Of a DNA stretch of 38,467 nt, positions 15,873-24,198 are shown one piece after another. Each line of letters begins with the position of its first letter. The stretch's first letter is position 1. The notes below the pieces were generated by a model. The model did no database searches. It was not told the origin of the DNA and saw only the letters and a list, made by a program, of their open reading frames with translations. This DNA is from Prevotellaceae bacterium UBA3627. GTDB taxonomy: Bacteria > Bacteroidota > Bacteroidia > Bacteroidales > Bacteroidaceae. The translations under genes and the position numbers were made by a program. The stretch is taken from the NCBI GenBank assembly GCA_002373375.1, contig DFLE01000003.1, positions 491 to 38,957 on the forward strand, in the 5' to 3' direction.

Positions 15873-17616
15873 ATTTCGTCAACGTATATGTGCCGTGGCA
15901 GATGTCAACGGTGAACGTATAAGTGCCGTTACCGTCAATGCCCACAGGGTTGCCGTTGTCCTTGGAGTTCCATGTCAGTGTACCGTCAGCGCGTGTGCCG
16001 AAGGTGTATTGCCATGAGCCGTTGATGAGAATCTGCATACCATATGGCGCACCAGTGAAGTCAATAGTGGCGACATATACACCTGGTGTCTCTGTGGCAG
16101 TCATTTCGGTAACAGTCCACGCTTCATTGTATCCTGCACATGACACACTCGTAATGGCAGCACCGTCCATCTCATACCAGTAGCTCATCCAGCCAAGCGA
16201 TGCACTGACTACATACAGACCCTTACCAGGAGCAGGGATGTTGCAGTCATTACTGCCAGTGACTTTGAGTTTCTTGTCTGAGGTATCAGGGTCTTGGTTG
16301 ATATTCTTCCAGTCATTGAGTTCCTTGCTGAAGTAATAGCCCCATGAAGACTTCATATAGACAGCACCCGTGTAGGTCTTGTGATCCTCGTCAGAAAGAC
16401 GTATCCACTCACTGTAGTCCCACTTATCATCGTTACCCAGGACATAGAGTATCGGACTCAACACCTCTGGTCCCTCAGCTGCGCCAGCCTCTATGCTGTA
16501 TGCTGGAGTCTTACCGCTGAGGTCGATGGTGACTGTGCAATCGCCTGTCTGCGGAGCAGAGAGCGTGATGCCCTCTGCCTCCGAGGTGCTGATGCCCGTA
16601 GAGGTAAAGTACAGAGGTTTTGTCTCTGCCTCGCCATTCTGCTCATTGTCTCCACTTGCCACGTTGTAGAGCTTGGAGTCAGGCGAAGAGAACTTCACCG
16701 TAACCGGGCTTGTAGATTCAGCGGTGTATGTCATGGTCCACTGCATCGTCTCCTTGTTATAGGTCATCTCACCCTCTAAGTCGCCGCTTACCTTCACCGT
16801 AGGTATGGAAAGGTCTGTCCAGAACTTCTGTTTAGTGTTGAAAGTAACATAGCGACAGCCATTGTGAGCCGACGACCACAGGTTCCATGCCGTTGAAGAG
16901 TTAGACAATTCGTAAGCCTTGCCAGTGACATCGTTATTGCCCCAGACGGTGCCGTCATTCTCTACGAACCACCAGTTGCTCCATGCACCCAGCGACATGA
17001 AGCCTGTATATATGCCGTCCTCCGTTGGTGAGTACAGAGTGCCTATAGGAGTGGTCTTATCCGTTGCCACGGCAGTGCCGTAGGTATAGTCTATGTGGTA
17101 TGTCATCACCTGGAACTCCATCACGTTGGAGCATTGCGGCTCGATGTTAGGACCTGTAGTAGATGTTACGCGTACATACATAGGCTCCTGCTTGTTGGGC
17201 TCGTAACCTAATTTAGTAAGCTCGCCGTTCAGTTCAGCGTTGGTAAACTGCTTCTGATAAACGCCGTTGTTCATCTCAAGGGTGTAGCATGATGCGAAGT
17301 CAGCCGTCCTGGAAATCTGCAGGCGGTTGCTTATCGTACCGTCTGGCACCAGCACGTCAACATAGTTCGTTGACAACTGGTGGTTATCGTTCCAGTGCAA
17401 TGTCAGTGCCAGTCCTGTGGCGTTAGAAGGGTCAAGCACTATATTGTTTGAACCGTCAAGAGTCAGTGCGTCGCCCCGTCCTACGGTGACGAGGTCACCG
17501 TCCTTGGAGCAGGCGGTGAGGGCTAACAGCAAGAGACCCACCCCTGCCCTCCCTGTGAGGGAGGGGGAGCAGAGTGCCTTTACTGCTTGTGATATTTTGT
17601 TATATAATGTTCTCAT
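15871..17616 (-). CDS. SusE/SusF-like surface glycan-binding lipoprotein
   Basis: A 581-residue lipoprotein with lipobox LTAC36. An N-terminal SusE-type Fn3-like domain (about 45-160: LALTLHWNDN...NRLQISRTADFASCYTLEM...YVRVTSTTG) is followed by tandem beta-sandwich domains similar to SusE/SusF C-terminal glycan-binding domains. Examples are the strand-rich ...YTGAVYMKSSWGYYFSKELNDWKN... segment near 410-440 and a final copy ending GTYTFTVDICHGTYTLTK. Position third after susC and susD fits a surface glycan-binding protein that holds galactan. Its signal peptide contains the repeat-encoded CSPSLTGRAGVGL at 16-28. Specificity is inferred from the adjacent GH53. Confidence 0.85.
   Translation of the reverse strand: MRTLYNKISQAVKALCSPSLTGRAGVGLLLLALTACSKDGDLVTVGRGDALTLDGSNNIVLDPSNATGLALTLHWNDNHQLSTNYVDVLVPDGTISNRLQISRTADFASCYTLEMNNGVYQKQFTNAELNGELTKLGYEPNKQEPMYVRVTSTTGPNIEPQCSNVMEFQVMTYHIDYTYGTAVATDKTTPIGTLYSPTEDGIYTGFMSLGAWSNWWFVENDGTVWGNNDVTGKAYELSNSSTAWNLWSSAHNGCRYVTFNTKQKFWTDLSIPTVKVSGDLEGEMTYNKETMQWTMTYTAESTSPVTVKFSSPDSKLYNVASGDNEQNGEAETKPLYFTSTGISTSEAEGITLSAPQTGDCTVTIDLSGKTPAYSIEAGAAEGPEVLSPILYVLGNDDKWDYSEWIRLSDEDHKTYTGAVYMKSSWGYYFSKELNDWKNINQDPDTSDKKLKVTGSNDCNIPAPGKGLYVVSASLGWMSYWYEMDGAAITSVSCAGYNEAWTVTEMTATETPGVYVATIDFTGAPYGMQILINGSWQYTFGTRADGTLTWNSKDNGNPVGIDGNGTYTFTVDICHGTYTLTK
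17534..17570 (-). repeat. GC-rich palindromic element, copy 3 (in frame in susE-like gene)
   Basis: Same sequence and orientation as copy 1, at the same codon position of the signal peptide. It is a perfect reverse complement of copy 4 over about 32-35 bp. Confidence 0.9.
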
Positions 17617-17649
17617 TTATCTTTGTTTTTTTTAGTTTTTTTATAGTGC

Positions 17650-17691
17650 CTATAGTAACTATAGTGATAATAGTATCTATAGTTACTATAG
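17650..17691. repeat. TATAGT palindrome in the susD-susE junction
   Basis: Perfect 15-bp arms (17650-17664 and 17677-17691) around the same 12-nt loop as the copy at 15786-15825. The flanking T-rich sequence is also conserved, so the whole junction of about 120 bp is a repeat. Confidence 0.8.
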
Positions 17692-17703
17692 GGCTTCTTT
17701 TTT

Positions 17704-17737
17704 CTCCCTCCCTCACAGGGAGGGCAGGGGTGGGTCT
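17704..17737 (+). repeat. GC-rich palindromic element, copy 4 (after susD stop)
   Basis: Lies 14 nt beyond the susD stop on the minus strand. Same orientation relative to its gene as copies 2, 6, 7 and 8. Confidence 0.9.
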
Positions 17738-17751
17738 CTTGGGAGGGTTTC

Positions 17752-19332
17752 CTACCTCAGGTTATAGTTAGCAGACTGCTCTGCTGCAGGTATAGGATAG
17801 GTATTGAAGCTTTCGCTGACAGGTGTGCCGGCAGCAGCTCCGCCTTTCCACTCCCACAGATATTTGTTGGTAGTGAACATGCCATAGCGCACAAGGTCTG
17901 TGCGGCGTGTGCACTCCCACCACAGCTCACGGGCACGCTCGTCGAGCAGGAACTGCAGGTCAACCTCTGATGCAAGCACCTCACGCTCACCCTCGCCGAA
18001 GGCACGGTCGTAGAGTGGCTGTATGAGTGGCAGCACGTCAGCGGCAGCAGAACCGTTGCGCAGCATTGCCTCTGCCTTCATCAGCATCACGTCGGCAAGG
18101 CGCAGCACAGGATAGTCGGTGCATACGCCGCCGTCGGCGGTATTGCTGGCAGCCTCACCCTCATCGGTGAGGTTGGTGTATTTGCAACCGAACCATCCGA
18201 AGCCCTGGTTGTCTATAGGATTGCCATCAAAATACTGCTTGCTGTCGTTGGTCCAGAAGAGTGCGCGGCAGTCGCCTTCCTCGAAGAGCGATGTCAGCTC
18301 GCCCCTTGTGCGGAAGCTGCCCCATCCGTTAGTAGCGCCATACGCTGTGGCATCCTGGTTGTTACTGTTGCCTATGGCACCGCATACGAGGTATGTCGTA
18401 GCACCCCATGTCACGGTGTTTGTAGCGTCAACGTTGAGTGAGAAGATAATCTCATTGGTGCGCTTGTCGTTATCGGCATTGAAGAGCTTCTGGTAATCCT
18501 CCTCCAGTGTATAGCCCTGAGCTATAACCTTGTCGCACGCAGCTACGCAGTCAGCATAGTGGTTACCGCCGCCATATACCTCAGCATTGAGATAGAGCTT
18601 TGCCAGCAGTGCGTATGCAGCGCCAGATGAAGCGCGGCCATACTCCACAGAGTTCTTCTCAGGCAGGTTGTCGGCAACGGCTTTCAGCTCGCCCTCTATG
18701 TATTCAAACAGCTGCTTGTTGGTGTAAGCCTCCGGTATGTATGAGCCTATGCCGGTGTTCTCATCAACGAAAGGACCCTTGCCGTAGAGGTCGAGCACCA
18801 TATAGTAAGCCAGTGCCCTGAGGAAGCGAGCCTCGCCTACATACTGTTGCACGGTCTGGTTGCCGTTGTTCTTTGTGTTGGCAATGTAGTCGTTGGCAAG
18901 TGCGATAGTGTAGTACAGGCGGTAATACACATCGCTCACCCATGGATCGTCGGCAGTCCACTTTATGTAGCACAAGCCATCCTGGTGGTCACCCTCAAGC
19001 CATGACGGTGCCATCTCGTCGGTAGGCATCTCCTGCATGTTGACATAGCCACGCATGAGGTCGTAGCCATTGTTGGTGGAGAAGTCGCCAAGGTTCTCCT
19101 TTGCCTGTCCCACGGTGACGTAAGAGGCGTATATCTTAGTCAGAGCCATCTGACAGCCCTCTGTGGTGGAATACACCTCAGCGGCTGTCTTGTCGCCCTC
19201 TGGTGACAGGTCGAGGTCACCGGTGCAGGCGGTGCAAGCAAGAAGCAAGAGACCCACCCCTGCCCTCCCTGCGAGGGAGGGTGAGCAAAGTGTCTTTACT
19301 GCTTGCGATATTTTGCTATATATTTTATTCAT
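17752..19332 (-). CDS. susD: SusD/RagB-type nutrient-binding outer-membrane lipoprotein
   Basis: A 526-residue lipoprotein with lipobox CTAC36. SusD hallmarks are the N-terminal helices (TAAEVYSTTEGCQMALTKIYASYV), TPR-like helical repeats (QYVGEARFLRALAYYMVLDLYGKGPFVDE; GAAYALLAKLYLNAEVYGG), the VLRLADVMLMKAEAML segment and the C-terminal LLDERARELWWECTRRTDLVRYG...YPIPAAEQSANYNLR. It caps the SusC barrel and binds incoming oligosaccharide. The adjacent GH53 predicts beta-1,4-galactan. Its signal peptide includes CSPSLAGRAGVGL (16-28), encoded by a variant of the palindromic repeat. Confidence 0.95.
   Translation of the reverse strand: MNKIYSKISQAVKTLCSPSLAGRAGVGLLLLACTACTGDLDLSPEGDKTAAEVYSTTEGCQMALTKIYASYVTVGQAKENLGDFSTNNGYDLMRGYVNMQEMPTDEMAPSWLEGDHQDGLCYIKWTADDPWVSDVYYRLYYTIALANDYIANTKNNGNQTVQQYVGEARFLRALAYYMVLDLYGKGPFVDENTGIGSYIPEAYTNKQLFEYIEGELKAVADNLPEKNSVEYGRASSGAAYALLAKLYLNAEVYGGGNHYADCVAACDKVIAQGYTLEEDYQKLFNADNDKRTNEIIFSLNVDATNTVTWGATTYLVCGAIGNSNNQDATAYGATNGWGSFRTRGELTSLFEEGDCRALFWTNDSKQYFDGNPIDNQGFGWFGCKYTNLTDEGEAASNTADGGVCTDYPVLRLADVMLMKAEAMLRNGSAAADVLPLIQPLYDRAFGEGEREVLASEVDLQFLLDERARELWWECTRRTDLVRYGMFTTNKYLWEWKGGAAAGTPVSESFNTYPIPAAEQSANYNLR
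19250..19286 (-). repeat. GC-rich palindromic element, copy 5 (in frame in susD)
   Basis: Variant with GCGAGGG, giving Ala instead of Thr in the encoded peptide, and GGGTGAGC at the end. Opposes copy 6 across the susC-susD junction with about three mismatches in 34 bp. Confidence 0.88.
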
Positions 19333-19390
19333 TGTCCTTTTATGTATTTAGTTGTTTTGAAATCTTCCTCTCTTTCACCCTGCTAAGCTA

Positions 19391-19425
19391 CTCCCTCCCT
19401 CACAGGGAGGGCTGGGGAGGGTCTC
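19391..19425 (+). repeat. GC-rich palindromic element, copy 6 (after susC stop)
   Basis: Begins 4 nt after the susC stop on the minus strand. Carries GCTGGGGAGGG instead of GCAGGGGTGGG. Confidence 0.88.
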
Positions 19426-19429
19426 TTTC

Positions 19430-22400
19430 TTAGAATTCAAATCCCAGTGTCAGTGAGTAGGTGCGCGGACGAGGATACATCTGTCCGTCAATGCCGCCGT
19501 TTACCTCAGGGTCAAGTCCTGAGTACTTCGTTATGGTAAACACGTTCTGCACCATGAATGATGCGTTCATGCTCAGGTACTTTGATATCTGACCGAAGTT
19601 GTAGCCTATGCTGATGTTGTCCATCTTCAGGAAAGAGGCATTCTCCACGTAGTGGTCGCTCTCATACTGACGAGATGTAAACTGCGTGTCAAGATATGAG
19701 CGTGACATGAGGTTCATCTGGTAGTCGTTATAGAATACCGTGCCCCATGCGCCGGTGTTCATCGCCAGGCGGTTATATACGTAGTTGCCTACGTTAGCCC
19801 TGAGACTGGCAGAGAGCGTGAGTCGCTTCCATGTCAACGAGGTAGAGAGACCGAAAATCCAGTCGGGTGCTGGTGAGTGGTAGTGATAGCGGTCTTTAGC
19901 GGCATTGAAGACACCGTCTCCGTCGAGATCAGCATATAGTCCCTCGATAGGTTTGCCTGTTTTCTCGTCGTATATCTGCTTGCATACATAGAAACTGTAA
20001 GGAGCATAGTTCTCGGTCAGCACCTGCACGTAGTGGCTCTCTATCCATCCCTGCGGAGTGTTTACTTCTGGAGCCAGCGGATTGGTGCGGAGGTTCTTGA
20101 TGCGCACCTTCTGCCATGTGGCGTTGCCGCTCAATACCCACTGCCAGTTTTTCGTAGAGATGATGTTGGCGTTGAATGAGAACTCCAGACCCTGTGAGTC
20201 GATGTTGCCCACGTTGCGGAGAATCTCCTTGCCGAAGTTTGTACCAGCAGATATAGGTACAGTGGCGAGCAGGTCAGAAGTCTTACGATAGTAGTAGTCA
20301 ACGCTTGCGGTGAAGCGGTTATTAAGGAAACCGAGGTCTATACCTACGTTGAATGCCTTTGTGGTCTCCCATACCCTGTCAGGGTTAGCACTTGATGGTG
20401 CATAGGATTTGAGGAACTTGTCGCCCAACTGATAGCTTGCGCCTAACTCAGACAATGTGTAGGTTGACATGAATCCATAGTTGTCAATGCCGTCCTGCTG
20501 ACCAGTCACACCGTATGACACGCGCAGCTTGAGGTCGTTTATGGTATTCTGCAATGGCTTGAAGAATCCCTCGCGAGCTATGTTGTATGCAAATGCCACA
20601 GAAGGGAATGTGCCCCACTTATGACCGTCGGCAAAGCGAGAAGAGCCGTCGGCACGCAGCGTGGCGGTAAGCATATAGCGGTTGAGCAAGGTGTAGTTCA
20701 GACGACCGTAGTATGACTGCAGGCAGTGCTCCTGCGGCTTTGTCACGATGGTGCTCTGCACGTCGCCTGCCACATTATATTTATTATATGTATCGCTTGT
20801 CATTCTCCAGAACTGATAGTCATGACCAGCCATCACGTCGATGGTCTGTGGCAGCGAGCCCTCCAGTTCCTTGTGGTAGTTCAGATATACGGTGAAGAGC
20901 CTGTTCTGCAGCTTCTGCGGACCGTATGCGTAGTTTGAGCCGCCTGATGTGTAGCCAGAGAAAGCCTCTGCCGGTACATACACAGTGCCCTTGCCGTTAG
21001 AGTAGTCGTAGCCGCCCGTCATGTGCAGCTTCAGGTCAGGCAGGAAGTGGAACTTATAGTCCACGTCGATGTTACCCACAAAGCGCTTCACGCTCGACTT
21101 GTCAAGAGTATAGTCAAGCAGTCCGGCAGGGTTAGCCGTAGCACCGGTGATAGGCACTCCGGCATCGTCTATAGCCTCGTGGAAACCGAGGAAGGCATTG
21201 TTGCTGGTATATACGGGAGCGTAAGGGTTACGTGTCAGTCCGCCCCAGATGGCGCTCTGGTTTGCAAAGCGGTTCTGGTTGGTGGTACCCTTGAGGTTGA
21301 TGTTAAACTTCAGGTAATCGTTGAAGAACGATGGTGAGAGGTTGATGCCCGCCGTAGCACGCTGTGACCAGTCGGTCTTCAGTATGCCCGCCTGGTGCAT
21401 GTAGCCCACGCTTACGCGGTAAGGCAGGTGCTTGCCTATTGTTCCGGCAATGCTGAGGTTATTGTCAGTGCCCCATGCGTCGCGGTATATCTGGTCGTTC
21501 CAGTTGGTAGCAGTGCCCAGACCTATAGCGCCTGCATACACCTGGTCATGCCATGCCTGCGCCTCCTCGCTGTCAGGTATGCCAGCCACGCCCTTCTGAC
21601 GGGCAGTGCCATACTTTGCCACCACCTGCTGCATCTCGCTGAGCGACATCATGTCAACGGTCTTTGCCACCGTTGCCAGACTGTTGATGGTAGAGAATGT
21701 AATCTTCGGCTTATTGCCCTTTATGCCCTTCTTCGTTGTGATGATTATGACACCGTTAGAGGCACGGCTGCCGTAGATGGCTGTTGAAGAAGCATCCTTC
21801 AACACTGTCATCGTCTCAATGTCGTTAGGGTTGATGAGCGAGAGCGGATTGCCCGAACCGGTGATGCTCTGACCTATCTCCATCGGCACGCCGTCGATGA
21901 CTATCAGCGGGTCGTTGGATGCGTTGAGCGAAGCACCGCCACGAATACGAATGGTGGCACCTGCCGTTGGCGAACCGCCGCTGTTGGTAATCTGCACACC
22001 AGATATCTTACCATTAACCAACTGCTCAGCCGATGTTATCACACCGTGGTTGAAGTCCTTCTCGCCAACGCTTGAGATGGCACCAGTCAGGTCGGTCTTC
22101 TTCTGCACACCGTAGCCTATGACCACCACCTCTTTCAACTGATTGTCGCCCGTCAGCACGATGTTATGTGTGGATGATGCGATGTCAACAGTCTGCTTCT
22201 CATATCCCACGTACGAGAACTGCAACTGCCTGACACCATCACCCACGGTGATAGTGTAGTTACCGTCAAAATCGGTCACGGCACCCTGCTGCGACCCTAC
22301 AGCCATGACCGTCACGCCGATGAGCGGTTCACCCTGCTCGTCAGTGACGTTGCCATGCACCGTGCGGCTGCCCTGCGCCATCATAGTAAACGGCAAAGTT

Positions 22401-22456
22401 GTGAGTAGTAAACTCACAACCCACCGCTTTACTTTCAGTAAAGTTCCTTGTTTCAT
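19430..22456 (-). CDS. susC: SusC/RagA-type TonB-dependent outer-membrane transporter
   Basis: A 1008-residue protein. After a signal peptide ending in TMMAQG, a carboxypeptidase-D-like regulatory domain covers about 33-110 (VHGNVTDEQGEPLIGVTVMAVGS...DFDGNYTI...LQFSYVGYEKQTV). The SusC linker LKEVVVIGYGVQKKTDLTGAIS follows, then the plug (about 120-230; GKISGVQITNSGGSPTAGATIRIRGGASLN...PLIVIDG) and a long beta barrel ending in Phe (SLTLGFEF). It imports oligosaccharides into the periplasm with SusD. It is the first gene of the galactan PUL behind a consensus promoter. No sigma/anti-sigma pair or hybrid two-component regulator is in the window. Confidence 0.96.
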   Translation of the reverse strand: MKQGTLLKVKRWVVSLLLTTLPFTMMAQGSRTVHGNVTDEQGEPLIGVTVMAVGSQQGAVTDFDGNYTITVGDGVRQLQFSYVGYEKQTVDIASSTHNIVLTGDNQLKEVVVIGYGVQKKTDLTGAISSVGEKDFNHGVITSAEQLVNGKISGVQITNSGGSPTAGATIRIRGGASLNASNDPLIVIDGVPMEIGQSITGSGNPLSLINPNDIETMTVLKDASSTAIYGSRASNGVIIITTKKGIKGNKPKITFSTINSLATVAKTVDMMSLSEMQQVVAKYGTARQKGVAGIPDSEEAQAWHDQVYAGAIGLGTATNWNDQIYRDAWGTDNNLSIAGTIGKHLPYRVSVGYMHQAGILKTDWSQRATAGINLSPSFFNDYLKFNINLKGTTNQNRFANQSAIWGGLTRNPYAPVYTSNNAFLGFHEAIDDAGVPITGATANPAGLLDYTLDKSSVKRFVGNIDVDYKFHFLPDLKLHMTGGYDYSNGKGTVYVPAEAFSGYTSGGSNYAYGPQKLQNRLFTVYLNYHKELEGSLPQTIDVMAGHDYQFWRMTSDTYNKYNVAGDVQSTIVTKPQEHCLQSYYGRLNYTLLNRYMLTATLRADGSSRFADGHKWGTFPSVAFAYNIAREGFFKPLQNTINDLKLRVSYGVTGQQDGIDNYGFMSTYTLSELGASYQLGDKFLKSYAPSSANPDRVWETTKAFNVGIDLGFLNNRFTASVDYYYRKTSDLLATVPISAGTNFGKEILRNVGNIDSQGLEFSFNANIISTKNWQWVLSGNATWQKVRIKNLRTNPLAPEVNTPQGWIESHYVQVLTENYAPYSFYVCKQIYDEKTGKPIEGLYADLDGDGVFNAAKDRYHYHSPAPDWIFGLSTSLTWKRLTLSASLRANVGNYVYNRLAMNTGAWGTVFYNDYQMNLMSRSYLDTQFTSRQYESDHYVENASFLKMDNISIGYNFGQISKYLSMNASFMVQNVFTITKYSGLDPEVNGGIDGQMYPRPRTYSLTLGFEF

Positions 22457-22554
22457 TGCTTAAGTTATAGTTAGTATATGATTGATTAGTTAGTTCTCTT
22501 TCCACATGCTTTTTTTCACAAAAACCACATGAGGTGCGTTTTCTTTTGTTACAA

Positions 22555-22586
22555 CAAAATTACAAAAATTTATCTTAATAAACAAA
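22555..22586 (-). promoter_or_regulatory. Promoter of the susC operon
   Basis: On the minus strand TTTG (plus 22583-22586), a 20-nt spacer, then TAATTTTG (plus 22555-22562). The leader to the ATG is about 90 nt, long enough to hold regulatory structure. The rest of 22457-22719 is AT-rich without a visible gene. Confidence 0.75.
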
Positions 22587-22719
22587 TGTAAATATTGATT
22601 TTTTCAATAACTTTGGACAAAAACAGACACTTTTCCGCATTTTTCCGACACAATGAAAAGTCAATGTTACATTTTAGCGATATCTTGTCATATATCAATC
22701 GCTCTTTATCATTGTATCT

Positions 22720-24096
22720 CTACTGCATAACCTCTTCGCCCATGAGGGTGGCAGAGGTGCTGCCGGTGATACGCACACGCACGATGTCACCAATGTGGTG
22801 AGTGCCTTTGTTGAACACTACCATCTTGTTCTGACTGGTGCGACCGCAGAGCTGCTCGCGTGAACGCTTGCTGTAGTTCTCCACAAGCACGTCAAACTCC
22901 TTGCCCTCGTCCAGCTTGTAGTTCTCTGCCGAGAGTTCGTTCTGCAAGGCTATCATCTCGTTGAGGCGGCTTATCTTCACATCCTCAGGCACGTCATCGG
23001 GCAGGTGCTTTGAGGCGTAGGTGCCTGGGCGCTCAGAGTATTTGAACATAAAGGCAGAGGCATAGCCCACCTCGCGCATCAATGACAGCGACAGCTGGTG
23101 GTCCTCCTCCGTCTCGCTATGGTAACCCACGAAGATGTCGGTGGTGATGGCACACTCTGGCACTATGCGCTTGATGGCAGCCACGCGCTGCATATACCAT
23201 TCACGCGTGTATTTACGGTTCATCAGCTTCAGTATCCTGTCGCTGCCCGACTGCACCGGCAGGTGTATGTGCTTGCACACGTTAGGGTATTTGGCAATGA
23301 CCTCCAGCGTCTCGTCACTCATGTCCTTAGGGTGCGACGTGGTGAAGCGCACGCGCATGTTCGGCACTGCCTCTGCTACCATGGCGAGGAGCTGCGGGAA
23401 AGTGATGGTTTTCTCATCCTTCTTCCCTCTTCCCTCATCGTCAATCAGACTATCATCCCTCGTCCCTCTTCCCTCATCCTTATATGAATTGACATTCTGT
23501 CCGAGCAGCGTCACCTCCTTATATCCACGTGCCTCAAGGTCCTTCACCTCGCGCAGTATGCTCTCCACGTCGCGTGAGCGCTCACGGCCACGAGTGTAAG
23601 GCACTATGCAGTAATGGCAGAAGTTATTACAGCCGCGCATGATGCTTACGAAACCAGAGATATGCGAACCATGCGCACGCGTTGGCATCACGTCACGGTA
23701 AGTCTCGGTGAGTGACAGCTCCGTGTCTATCGCCGTCATGCCCAGTTCACACTGCGCTATGAGGTCAGGCAACTGCATGTATGAGTCCGGACCTGCCACG
23801 AGCCTTGCGTGGTGGTTGTTTATGAGGTCATCCTTCACACGCTCCGCCATGCAGCCTATCACGCCTATGATACGGTCTGACTGCCGCTTCTCGTTCTCAC
23901 GGTGGAGCGTCTCAAGGCGGTGGTATATCTTGTTCTCGGCGTTCTCACGCACTGAACAAGTGTTGAGCAATACGCACTGAGCATCGTCAGCCGCATCACA
24001 TAACTCGTAGCCCGCCATCTGCATGACGCTTGCCACCACCTCTGAGTCTGCCACGTTCATCTGGCAGCCGTATGTCTCTATATATAATTTCTTCAT
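22720..24096 (-). CDS. miaB: tRNA-2-methylthio-N6-dimethylallyladenosine synthase MiaB
   Basis: A 458-residue radical-SAM methylthiotransferase. The N-terminal UPF0004 domain has Cys11, Cys47 and Cys82 for the auxiliary cluster. The radical-SAM motif is C156-x3-C160-x2-C163 (RGCNNFCHYC). A TRAM domain is at the C-terminus (EFDVLVENYSKR...GDIVRVRITGSTSATLMGE). It converts i6A37 to ms2i6A37 in tRNAs reading UNN codons. Residues 206-230 (KDEGRGTRDD... LIDDEGRGKKDEKT) are an extra acidic/basic insert, encoded by a purine-rich repeat, between the conserved LLGQNVNSY and FPQLL segments that normally sit close together. Confidence 0.96.
   Translation of the reverse strand: MKKLYIETYGCQMNVADSEVVASVMQMAGYELCDAADDAQCVLLNTCSVRENAENKIYHRLETLHRENEKRQSDRIIGVIGCMAERVKDDLINNHHARLVAGPDSYMQLPDLIAQCELGMTAIDTELSLTETYRDVMPTRAHGSHISGFVSIMRGCNNFCHYCIVPYTRGRERSRDVESILREVKDLEARGYKEVTLLGQNVNSYKDEGRGTRDDSLIDDEGRGKKDEKTITFPQLLAMVAEAVPNMRVRFTTSHPKDMSDETLEVIAKYPNVCKHIHLPVQSGSDRILKLMNRKYTREWYMQRVAAIKRIVPECAITTDIFVGYHSETEEDHQLSLSLMREVGYASAFMFKYSERPGTYASKHLPDDVPEDVKISRLNEMIALQNELSAENYKLDEGKEFDVLVENYSKRSREQLCGRTSQNKMVVFNKGTHHIGDIVRVRITGSTSATLMGEEVMQ
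23407..23481 (-). repeat. Purine-rich repeat inserted in frame in miaB
   Basis: On the coding strand two related halves, each starting GATGAGGGAAGAGGGA and ending GGATGA, are separated by a short spacer. The length is a multiple of three and the frame stays open. Composition and words match the array at 12013-12203. Confidence 0.8.
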
Positions 24097-24107
24097 GCCT
24101 TAACGTG

Positions 24108-24138
24108 CAAAGATACTTAATTTTAACTAAATTGCAAA
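24108..24138 (-). promoter_or_regulatory. Promoter of miaB
   Basis: On the minus strand TTTG (plus 24135-24138), 19-nt spacer, TATCTTTG (plus 24108-24115), giving a very short leader to the ATG at 24096. Divergent from the rhomboid promoter. Confidence 0.72.
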
Positions 24139-24156
24139 AGAAAATGCAGTTTTTCT

Positions 24157-24187
24157 TTTGTGCTTCTACCGTTTTTTCGTAACTTTA
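24157..24187 (+). promoter_or_regulatory. Promoter of the rhomboid operon
   Basis: TTTG at 24157-24160, 19-nt spacer, TAACTTTA at 24180-24187 (last base deviates from TAnnTTTG). Transcription would begin near 24193, which rules out the GTG at 24160 as start. Confidence 0.6.
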
Positions 24188-24198
24188 CACCAAGAATT

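Noticed and set aside
15670..19425. Insertion sequence or transposon remnants
   Set aside because: The repeats are about 35 bp, without transposase, target duplications or terminal repeats of an IS; a REP-like non-autonomous element fits better.
24160..24198. GTG start at 24160 for the rhomboid
   Set aside because: It would place the promoter boxes within the coding region, and the extra residues are unlike family members; the ATG at 24199 fits.
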